A stretch of 64,000 nucleotides of DNA, from the NCBI RefSeq assembly GCF_017114995.1, contig NZ_JABXKL010000108.1:1-64000 (forward strand). Reading direction: 5' to 3'. Positions within the stretch are counted from its first letter, which is position 1; each line of letters starts with the position of its first letter. Below are positions 57,498-64,000 of the stretch, one piece after another. Origin of the DNA: Nostoc sp. NMS9 (lineage in GTDB: Bacteria; Cyanobacteriota; Cyanobacteriia; Cyanobacteriales; Nostocaceae). The notes under the pieces were generated by a model that was not told the origin of the DNA, ran no database searches, and saw only the letters and a program-made list of their open reading frames with translations. A program made the position numbers and the translations under genes.

Positions 57498-58136
57498 GTG
57501 GACAAAAACCGCGAACCGTTGATCAGTCTGGCACTTTACCACGCCTTTAAATGGTCAGTCGTCAGCCCCATGCTTCACGCTTATTTTCGGGGCCATATTT
57601 ATGGTGCGGAAAATGTCCCCCAATCAGGGCCTCTATTAGTAGTAAGTAATCACGCTAGTTACTTTGATCCGCCGATTGTCTCTAATTGTGTACGTCGTCC
57701 AGTGGCGTATATGGCTAAAGAAGAGTTATTTAATATTCCTATTTTGGCGCAAGCGATTAAATTGTATGGTGCTTACCCAGTGAGTCGGGGAAATGCTGAT
57801 CGCAATGCCATCCGTTCCGCCCTAGAATATCTCGATAAAGGTTGGGCTGTCGGTGTTTTCTTGCAAGGTACTCGCACCCCAGATGGTCGAATTACAGACC
57901 CCAAAAGAGGTGCATTGCTGCTGGCGGCGAAAGCAAAAGCCCCAATATTGCCGGTGAGTGTCTGGGGTACTGAAGGAATTTTACAAAAAGGAGCGTCCCG
58001 ACCTCGCGCAGTTCCCATAACTGTCAGAATTGGTAACTTGATTGATGCTCCTAGTTCCAGTAATAAAAAGGAATTGGAGAATTTAACACAAAAGTGTACC
58101 ACGGTAATTAACGAGATGCATGATTTAGGACGATGA
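57498..58136 (+). CDS. plsC: 1-acyl-sn-glycerol-3-phosphate acyltransferase
   Basis: The 212-residue protein has all acyltransferase blocks: VVSNHASYFDPPIV (HX4D), GAYPVSRGNADR, VGVFLQGTRTPDG (the glycerophosphate site, with Gln for the usual Glu) and PILPVSVWGTEG. It makes phosphatidic acid from lysophosphatidic acid at the membrane. Start is GTG 57498. With plsX, fabH and fabD it forms a lipid synthesis set, interrupted here by the hstK-type gene on the other strand. Confidence 0.9.
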   Translation: MDKNREPLISLALYHAFKWSVVSPMLHAYFRGHIYGAENVPQSGPLLVVSNHASYFDPPIVSNCVRRPVAYMAKEELFNIPILAQAIKLYGAYPVSRGNADRNAIRSALEYLDKGWAVGVFLQGTRTPDGRITDPKRGALLLAAKAKAPILPVSVWGTEGILQKGASRPRAVPITVRIGNLIDAPSSSNKKELENLTQKCTTVINEMHDLGR

Positions 58137-58227
58137 GTTAGACAAGCTCAGATGTATGCTTTAGGGAGGTAGCGATCGCTATTAGGTTACTCTAATCTTA
58201 AACTCAATTCACTCTAGCAATTAACTA

Positions 58228-58275
58228 AGGGATTTCCAACAAATAAATTATCGATCTTGTTGAGTGGGCAACTTT
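58228..58275. repeat. Copy of GGGATTTCCAA dispersed repeat
   Basis: AGGGATTTCCAACAAATAAA, then TTATCGATCTTGTTGAGTGG, resembles the repeats near 6000 (GGGATTTCCAAAAAATTAAT) and 33585. All three lie between genes. A short ATGAATTATGAATTATTATG repeat follows before the next gene. Confidence 0.5.
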
Positions 58276-58343
58276 ATCGCACTACACAACTAGCTTTTGT
58301 AAAGTCTTAATTACGAACTATAAATTATGAATTATGAATTATT

Positions 58344-59381
58344 ATGAGCGGCTTTGAAGCCAAGAATTTTTGGGAGCGGTTAAATAATCTGGCATTAGTT
58401 AGATTTTTGCTTTTAGTTGCTTCTGGCTGGGCAATTGTACAACTTTTAGCTTACTTTGAATCGGTCATTGTTATTTTTACATTTGCGGCAATTTTAGCTT
58501 TTTTGCTCAGTTATCCTGTGCAAGGGCTGCGGCGTTTTTTGCCCCACGGTATAGCTGTTGGTGTCGTTTTCTTGCTCAGTATTGTAATTATAGGTGGTCT
58601 GATAATTACTGTGAGCTTAACGGTTTTATCTCAAGGACAACAATTAATTAATAGTATCACTGCATTCTTAAATTCTTTAGTACCTTTATTAGAGGGATTA
58701 GAAGGATTTTTGCGTAACCGTAATCTTCAGATAGATTTAAGTTTTATTGAAGAACAATTGCGGAATCAAGCTGTATCAACTCTTGTTACTAGTTTAGCCA
58801 TTTTACAAGGGTTTATGACGAATTTTGTAACTTTTATATTGATTGCAGTTGTAGCTTTTTTCATGCTATTAGATGGAGATAAACTATGGAATTTTATTTT
58901 AAAAATAGTACCAAAACAGCGGCGTAATAGATTTACAAATATAATCAGGAAGTCTTTTTTAGGATTTTTTAGAGGTCAGTTGTTATTAAGCGCATTTTTA
59001 ACAATTTCAACATTCTTAGTGTTTTTAGTATTAAAGGTACCTTTTGCTTTGATATTGTCAATAATAATCGGAATTGTTGATATAATTCCTGGCATAGGGG
59101 CGACATTAGGAGTAAGCACAGTTACTCTATTTGTTTTGTCTCAAGGTGTTTGGTTAGCAGTGAAAGTATTAATAGCTTGTATCGTCCTCCAGCAGATACA
59201 AGATAACTTGATTGCACCCAGAATTATGCAAGGTGCGCTAAATCTTAATCCTGTAGTGGTGTTTTTTGCTTTACTAGTAGGGGCTAGAGTAGCAGGATTA
59301 TTAGGTGTTTTTATATCTATTCCTATTGCTGGAGTAATTGTGTCTTTATTTGAAATTGATGAAATGAAATCTGAAGTTTAG
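58344..59381 (+). CDS. AI-2E family transporter (PerM-like permease)
   Basis: The 345-residue protein has about eight hydrophobic segments: two pairs at the N-terminus (25-75), a soluble stretch with coiled-coil features (about 110-150), and a C-terminal group (155-340) with the family signature around GIVDIIPGIGATLG and ARVAGLLGVFISIPIAGV. The family (PF01594) includes TqsA and Na+/H+ antiporters; the substrate here cannot be told. It lies 207 bp after plsC on the same strand. Confidence 0.9.
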   Translation: MSGFEAKNFWERLNNLALVRFLLLVASGWAIVQLLAYFESVIVIFTFAAILAFLLSYPVQGLRRFLPHGIAVGVVFLLSIVIIGGLIITVSLTVLSQGQQLINSITAFLNSLVPLLEGLEGFLRNRNLQIDLSFIEEQLRNQAVSTLVTSLAILQGFMTNFVTFILIAVVAFFMLLDGDKLWNFILKIVPKQRRNRFTNIIRKSFLGFFRGQLLLSAFLTISTFLVFLVLKVPFALILSIIIGIVDIIPGIGATLGVSTVTLFVLSQGVWLAVKVLIACIVLQQIQDNLIAPRIMQGALNLNPVVVFFALLVGARVAGLLGVFISIPIAGVIVSLFEIDEMKSEV

Positions 59382-59416
59382 TCATTTGTCATTTGTCATT
59401 GGTCATTTGTCAGGAA
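59382..59416. repeat. GTCATTT/GTCATTG heptamer repeats
   Basis: Five consecutive heptamers (GTCATTT, GTCATTT, GTCATTG, GTCATTT, GTCAGGA) follow the AI-2E gene stop codon. It is the same repeat type as at 49742 and 24267. Confidence 0.8.
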
Positions 59417-59472
59417 CTCAGAACTAGTGAATAATGTAAAAATAGCCATTTACAAATAAACATTAGGAAGTA

Positions 59473-59769
59473 ATGTCGGATTTAAGAGCGGAATTAACAG
59501 AAATTTTGGATGAGGCAGAGTGGGAATGGCTAATTCCTCATGTACAACGAGATGCAGTAATTTTGGTGGCGCTTGAGCTAGACTTGGTGGATGTTGGAGT
59601 AGCGATCGCCAGTGATAACATTCCATCAGTGGAACAGTGGATTGATAAACAATTGGTTACCAAACCCACAACAGTACAGGTGGGAGAATGGAATCGCGAC
59701 CGCAGTAAGCGATTTAATACTCTCATCGTTCAACCTTACGTTTTGGCACAAGAAATAGCCGCCACTTAA
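59473..59769 (+). CDS. DUF2288 family protein
   Basis: The 98-residue protein matches DUF2288: LRAELTEILDEAEWEWLIPH, ALELDLVDVGVAIASDN, VEQWIDKQL, and FNTLIVQPYVLAQE at the end. The family occurs in cyanobacteria and proteobacteria; function is unknown. A GGAAG ribosome site lies before ATG 59473. Its stop codon directly abuts the stop of the opposite-strand GNAT gene, with no base between. Confidence 0.85.
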   Translation: MSDLRAELTEILDEAEWEWLIPHVQRDAVILVALELDLVDVGVAIASDNIPSVEQWIDKQLVTKPTTVQVGEWNRDRSKRFNTLIVQPYVLAQEIAAT

Positions 59770-60297
59770 TTAGTTTATGTGTTGTTTTCGATACTGTACT
59801 TCGTGGTTAAATTCATTTTGGTTAGACTCAACATTTTGAAAAAAAGTCGAGCTTACAAATCCCAAGTTATGCAATAAAGCAATAGAACGATGATTTTGGA
59901 CATCAACGTAAGCATAAAAATCCAGGATTTGGTATGTCTCAACTAAATAATTAATCATACACGTCACAGCTTCGCGTGCATAACCTTTTCCCCATGAATT
60001 AGGGAAAAACACATAGGCAACGATTGCGCTTTTATTTCCAGTAATTGTTGCTTGAACGTATCCAACGTAGTATTTCTCTACAAGTGACCAGACAGCCCAA
60101 TTCAACCAAATTTCTGTTCCATCTGGTGATTGACGACGCGTCAATACCATGTAGCGTTCGCGGAGCAATTCAACACTTTGTGGCGGCACATCTTCGATAA
60201 AGTCGTATATACTGGCACTCTGTAATCCATCAAAAAGCAGTTCGGCATGATACGTTTCTAGTGGTTCTAAACAGAGTCGTTGAGAGTACATTTTCAT
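59770..60297 (-). CDS. GNAT-family N-acetyltransferase (RimJ/RimL-like)
   Basis: From ATG 60297 the protein has 175 residues and starts MKMYSQRLCLEPLETYHAEL, the usual start of RimJ/RimL-type GNAT proteins; a TTG at 60324 would add nine. It has VGYVQATI, then AYVFFPNSWGKGYAREAVTC (the acetyl-CoA-binding Q/R-x-x-G-x-A motif) and VDVQNHRSIALLHNLGFVSS. The substrate, an amine on a protein or small molecule, is unknown. It is convergent with DUF2288 and divergent from mutS2. Confidence 0.88.
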   Translation of the reverse strand: MKMYSQRLCLEPLETYHAELLFDGLQSASIYDFIEDVPPQSVELLRERYMVLTRRQSPDGTEIWLNWAVWSLVEKYYVGYVQATITGNKSAIVAYVFFPNSWGKGYAREAVTCMINYLVETYQILDFYAYVDVQNHRSIALLHNLGFVSSTFFQNVESNQNEFNHEVQYRKQHIN

Positions 60298-60542
60298 TTT
60301 GTGATCTAGCCCTACACTAAACAAGTCTCACCGAACACTTTCGACTAACTCATCTTCAACATAAATTTTTATATCTGAAAGTCTGTTCCAAGATCCGGTG
60401 CGTCGGCTTAAGGTGTCGGCGCAGGTATCAGACTAAAATCCAAAATGGATTGACTATTGACTAAAGCAAAATTTTCTCCTTTAATGTTTACCCATCTAGG
60501 AGCTAGAATTGTTACCATAATTTCAGATTAGATGTTGAAACC

Positions 60543-62966
60543 TTGATCCAATCTGAAACCTTAGAATTATTAGAATGGCATCGCCTGTGCCAGCACCTTG
60601 CTACCTTTGCGGCAACTAAGCTGGGGGCGACAGCTGCGCGTCATCTGAAAATACCTGATTCTCAGAGCCAAAGCGAACAGTTGTTAGAGCAAACCAAAGA
60701 AATCTACCAACTGGAAAGTCGCCTGACCACGGGACTGTCATTTGAAGGAATTCAAGATATTGGCGATTCCCTAGAACGGGCAGAACGCAGTGGAGTTTTG
60801 GCAGGGGACGAACTGTTAGCGATCGCCACCACCCTCTCTGGTGCCAGAAATTTGCGCCGTGTCATCGACAATCAAGAAGATTTGCCGATATTGACTGATT
60901 TGGTTGCCGATTTGCGGACTTATCCCGAACTAGAACAGGAAATTCACCGCTGTATTGATGAACGGGCCCAGGTAACTGACCGCGCGAGTCAAAAACTGGG
61001 AGAAATTCGTACAGATTTGCGGCGATTACGCAGCCAAATTACTCAAAAGCTGCAAAATATCTTACAGGCAAAATCCGGCGCAGTTCAAGAACAGCTGATT
61101 ACACAACGGAGCGATCGCTTTGTTATCCCCGTAAAAGCACCCCAAAAAGATGCCATACCCGGTATAGTCCACGATACCTCTACCAGCGGTGCCACTCTAT
61201 ATGTGGAACCGAATTCAGTAGTACCTCTAGGCAACCAACTGCGGCAGATCATCAGAAGAGAGCAAGCCGAAGAAGAAACGATTCGCCGCATTTTGACAGA
61301 ACTTGTAGCCGCAGTCAAACCAGATTTAGAGAGGTTATTAGCGATCGCTACCACTTTGGATCTGGCAACCGCTAGATCGCGATATAGTTTCTGGCTAGGA
61401 GCGAATCCGCCGCGATTTATCCAGCGTGAAGACAGAGAAATCATTACCTTGCGGAACTTAAGACATCCTCTGTTAGTGTGGCAACAACAGCACGAACAAG
61501 GGCAACCAGTAGTTCCTGTAGATTTGCTGATTAGTCCGCAAATTCGGGTAGTGACGATTACCGGGCCTAATACTGGCGGTAAAACTGTAACCTTAAAAAC
61601 TTTGGGGTTAGCAGCATTAATGGCCAAAGTGGGTTTATTTGTCCCTGCCCGCGAACCAGTAGAAATACCTTGGTTTGATAAAGTGCTGGCAGATATTGGC
61701 GATGAACAATCCTTACAGCAAAGTTTATCCACATTCTCTGGACACATCCGCCGAATTAGTCGGATTTTAGAAGCATTGGGGGATGAGGGGGATAAGGGAG
61801 ATGGGGGACAATCCAATGCCCTATGCCCCATGCCCAATTCCCTAGTTTTACTTGATGAAGTTGGCGCTGGCACCGATCCAGTAGAAGGTAGTGCTTTAGC
61901 GATCGCCTTGTTGCAATATCTCGCCAACCATGCCCAGCTAACTATTGCCACCACTCACTTCGGCGAACTAAAAGCCCTGAAATACGAAGACGATCGGTTT
62001 GAAAATGCCTCTGTAGAATTTGACGAAAGTACTTTGTCGCCTACTTACCGTCTGCTGTGGGGGATCCCCGGACGTTCTAACGCCCTGACAATTGCCCTGC
62101 GCTTGGGATTAAAACCAGAAGTTGTACAACAGGCAAAAACCCAAGTTGGAGAAGCCACAGATGAAGTTAACCAGGTGATTGCTGGCTTAGAAGCCCAACG
62201 CCGCCGCCAGGAAACCAAAGCTGCGGAAGCCCAAGTTTTGTTGCAGCAAGCGGAACGTTTATATAAAGAAGTATCTGCAAAAGCCGCAAGTTTGGAGGAA
62301 AGGGAAAGCAGTTTGCGGGCTTCACAGGAAGTAGCAGTGCAACAAGCGATCGCTCAGGCAAAAGGTGAAATTGCCCAAGTAATCCGCCGCTTGCAGAAAG
62401 GTACGCCCACAGCCCAAGAAGCCCAGCAAGCAACTAATGCTTTGAATCAAATTGGCCAACAATATCAGCCAGCAACGCCAGCAAAACCAAAAGTTGGGTT
62501 TATGCCCAAAATAGGCGATCGCATCCGCGTTCCCAAATTGGGACAGATAGCAGAAGTGATCGCTGCCCCCGATCAAGATGGCGAGTTAAGCGTTCGCTTT
62601 GGGCTAATGAAGATGACTGTGAAGTTGGAAGACGTAGAATCTTTAGATGGTCAAAAAGCAGAACCAGTTGTCAAACCCAAACCAGCCCCAGCAGTAGTAA
62701 CCCCGCCACCGCAAAATGTCCCAGAAATTCGGACTTCCCAAAACACCATTGATTTGCGTGGTAAACGGGTGGCTGATGCCGAATACATTTTAGATAAAGC
62801 CATCTCAGAAGCTACAGGCCCAGTCTGGATTATTCACGGCTATGGCACTGGTAAGCTACGACAAGGAGTTCACGCCTTTTTGCAACAGCATTCCAGAGTG
62901 AACAACTACGAACCAGCAGAACAAGCAGATGGCGGCAGTGGTGTTACCGTTGTTCATATAAAATAA
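60543..62966 (+). CDS. mutS2: Endonuclease MutS2
   Basis: MutS2 lacks the mismatch-binding N-terminal domains of MutS; it suppresses recombination or rescues collided ribosomes in other bacteria. The 807-residue protein has a core/clamp region (1-300), an ABC ATPase (Walker A GPNTGGKT at 341-348, Walker B LVLLDEVGAGTDP), a coiled coil (about 520-630), a KOW-like region and a C-terminal Smr nuclease domain (about 735-807, IDLRGKRVADAEYILDKAI). Residues about 413-431 (GDEGDKGDGGQSNALCPMP) are an extra loop, encoded by intergenic-repeat-like DNA, directly before the Walker B strand. No in-frame ATG precedes TTG 60543, which I take as the start. Confidence 0.93.
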   Translation: MIQSETLELLEWHRLCQHLATFAATKLGATAARHLKIPDSQSQSEQLLEQTKEIYQLESRLTTGLSFEGIQDIGDSLERAERSGVLAGDELLAIATTLSGARNLRRVIDNQEDLPILTDLVADLRTYPELEQEIHRCIDERAQVTDRASQKLGEIRTDLRRLRSQITQKLQNILQAKSGAVQEQLITQRSDRFVIPVKAPQKDAIPGIVHDTSTSGATLYVEPNSVVPLGNQLRQIIRREQAEEETIRRILTELVAAVKPDLERLLAIATTLDLATARSRYSFWLGANPPRFIQREDREIITLRNLRHPLLVWQQQHEQGQPVVPVDLLISPQIRVVTITGPNTGGKTVTLKTLGLAALMAKVGLFVPAREPVEIPWFDKVLADIGDEQSLQQSLSTFSGHIRRISRILEALGDEGDKGDGGQSNALCPMPNSLVLLDEVGAGTDPVEGSALAIALLQYLANHAQLTIATTHFGELKALKYEDDRFENASVEFDESTLSPTYRLLWGIPGRSNALTIALRLGLKPEVVQQAKTQVGEATDEVNQVIAGLEAQRRRQETKAAEAQVLLQQAERLYKEVSAKAASLEERESSLRASQEVAVQQAIAQAKGEIAQVIRRLQKGTPTAQEAQQATNALNQIGQQYQPATPAKPKVGFMPKIGDRIRVPKLGQIAEVIAAPDQDGELSVRFGLMKMTVKLEDVESLDGQKAEPVVKPKPAPAVVTPPPQNVPEIRTSQNTIDLRGKRVADAEYILDKAISEATGPVWIIHGYGTGKLRQGVHAFLQQHSRVNNYEPAEQADGGSGVTVVHIK

Positions 62967-62971
62967 AGTTC

Positions 62972-63036
62972 ACTTGCAAATGGTAATCCTGAGAATCTAG
63001 AGAGAAAATACCAACCAAGATTTACTATTTGCAAGT
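62972..63036. terminator. Shared hairpin after mutS2
   Basis: ACTTGCAAAT at 62972-62981 pairs perfectly with ATTTGCAAGT at 63027-63036, then CTCTTTATT follows. It lies between the convergent stops of mutS2 and the binding-protein gene. The 45-base loop makes it an unusual terminator. Confidence 0.45.
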
Positions 63037-63081
63037 CTCTTTATTAAAGTATTTACTTATTCCCTATCACCTGTTATCTAT

Positions 63082-64000
63082 TTATTTTTTGACCAATACT
63101 TGTTTTTTATTCAGGATAAAAGCTACACCTACCGCCAGCAAAATTCCACCCGCACCTTGGTGTTCAGGAACAGAAGTAGAAGGTTCGCTAAATCCATACT
63201 TAGCCAAAATTTCTTGCCCTTTTGGTGACAGGATATATTCGGCCAACTTTTCACCATCAGGATCGGCATTTTTCAGTGTAGTCAGTCCATAATTAGCTTT
63301 CGTTGCTAAATAGTCGGGTAACTCTACTATTTGCAGATTTTCACCACCTTCTGTTGCTTGGGCAGTCTTGCCACTGGTGTAATAAGCTAAAAATATATCT
63401 GCCTGTTTTGTTTCTTCTAAAAAGTAGACTAAATTATTTTTGCCATTAGGAACTATAGGAGCATTAGGATTACCACCTACTAACTGTAATGCTTTATCCT
63501 TCAGAATTTGAGAATTACTAGATTTAATCTGATTGGCTTTATCAAATATTTCCCATGCATAGTCACCAGATGGATCTGCTATAGGCGTTGAAGTTCCCAA
63601 CTTGATGTCGGGTTTTAGCAAAAAGTCCAACAAATTATCTGATGTGATACCAAGTCCTGATCTGACAACAGCAGTCATGCGGTTGCTAGTGAAGTTCACT
63701 ACAGGTTCACTCAAATCTTCTTCAAACAATGTCTGAGGGTTATCAATATCTGCACTGGCAAAAACATCTGCGGATTTTCCAGTTTTGGAGAATTCTTGTT
63801 CTATAAATTCTCGTGTTAAACCTGACGGGCCAAATCGCGTTTCTACTGGAATTCCATATTTTTCGTTAAAAGATTCAGCTACTTCTGTGAGACTATCGCG
63901 CAAACTTCCAGCACCGTATAGCTTAACTGCAAATGCCTGAGTTGGCAAAGTCACACCGACAGCACAAGCTATCAGTGAAAAGGCAAAAAAATACTTTTTC
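63082..64000 (-). CDS. ModA-like periplasmic substrate-binding protein, partial (5' end outside window)
   Basis: The gene runs off the window: upstream codons of GTG 63954 are still open and encode KKYFFAFSLIACAVGVTLPT before QAFAV, a signal peptide (with LIAC, so a lipoprotein signal is possible). The mature part (LYGAGSLRDSLTEVAESFNE, RFGPSGLTREFIEQ, ADVFASADIDNPQ) resembles ModA/WtpA-type oxyanion-binding proteins for molybdate or tungstate. The end has VPEHQGAGGILLAVGVAFIL, then KKQ: a PEP-CTERM-like sorting signal, with a membrane segment and basic end. The ligand is not certain. No permease gene is in the window. Confidence 0.82.
   Translation of the reverse strand, partial: KKYFFAFSLIACAVGVTLPTQAFAVKLYGAGSLRDSLTEVAESFNEKYGIPVETRFGPSGLTREFIEQEFSKTGKSADVFASADIDNPQTLFEEDLSEPVVNFTSNRMTAVVRSGLGITSDNLLDFLLKPDIKLGTSTPIADPSGDYAWEIFDKANQIKSSNSQILKDKALQLVGGNPNAPIVPNGKNNLVYFLEETKQADIFLAYYTSGKTAQATEGGENLQIVELPDYLATKANYGLTTLKNADPDGEKLAEYILSPKGQEILAKYGFSEPSTSVPEHQGAGGILLAVGVAFILNKKQVLVKK

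Noticed and set aside
61085-61954. 289-residue minus-strand ORF inside mutS2
   Set aside because: Shadow frame of a well-supported gene, with no independent start signal.

Overview
The window reads as chromosome of a filamentous, heterocyst-type cyanobacterium close to Nostoc. The octamer GCGATCGC (HIP1) recurs throughout. Heptanucleotide tandem repeats (GTCATTG, GACAACT, AACTCCT types) and small palindromic or MITE-like repeats fill the gaps between genes. The gene families are cyanobacterial: RibBA with a C-terminal extension, LabA, DUF4079, DUF1997, LptC, HstK, and above all an hps locus for hormogonium polysaccharide. No rRNA, tRNA, phage or CRISPR array was found.

Layout. 1-744 holds a broken antitoxin-like ORF and a hicBA toxin-antitoxin pair. 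836-9284 is housekeeping: ribBA, argC, eno, gloA, clpB. After a 0.9 kb repeat-rich gap, 10221-21922 is one same-strand locus matching the Nostoc hps cluster: the giant HpsA, three prepilin-like proteins (HpsB, C, D), three family 2 glycosyltransferases (HpsE, F, G) and a fourth pseudopilin (HpsH). A DUF2064 transferase follows. The locus is expected to make and export the gliding polysaccharide of hormogonia. A further glycosyltransferase and an HpsJ-like membrane protein lie at 33826-35703, so the window may carry two parts of the same pathway.

22751-26263 carries an NmrA-like oxidoreductase, DUF1997 and DUF4079 proteins and an ankyrin-repeat protein. On the minus strand, 26828-33219 holds DUF502, nusB, ftsY and a GAF-SpoIIE phosphatase. 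The 1.36 kb gap at 28220-29582 contains a candidate structured RNA. 36429-42314 holds a membrane-anchored muramidase, menH, an InrS/CsoR-type metal sensor, the overlapping labA-lptC pair, and metG. 42803-44385 encodes an acyltransferase and an alpha/beta hydrolase that resemble the two halves of phytyl-ester-synthase-like enzymes. 44508-46586 shows a small two-gene cassette (PIN-like and DUF3349) lying between two copies of the start of an EcsC-like gene, followed by a 42-bp minisatellite.

46995-58136 has pepA and then the lipid genes plsX, fabH, fabD and plsC. A 1796-residue hybrid Ser/Thr and histidine kinase (hstK type) lies on the opposite strand between fabD and plsC. The window ends with an AI-2E family permease, DUF2288, a GNAT acetyltransferase, mutS2 (whose ATPase domain contains an in-frame insert resembling intergenic repeat sequence) and the partial gene of a ModA-like binding protein with a PEP-CTERM-like tail.

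No wholly new system can be demonstrated from sequence alone. The most interesting items are the repeat-derived insert in MutS2, the duplicated-start cassette at 44.5-45.4 kb, the structured RNA candidate at 29.0-29.2 kb, the apparent CTG start of the muramidase gene, and the hps locus with its atypical HpsA leader.
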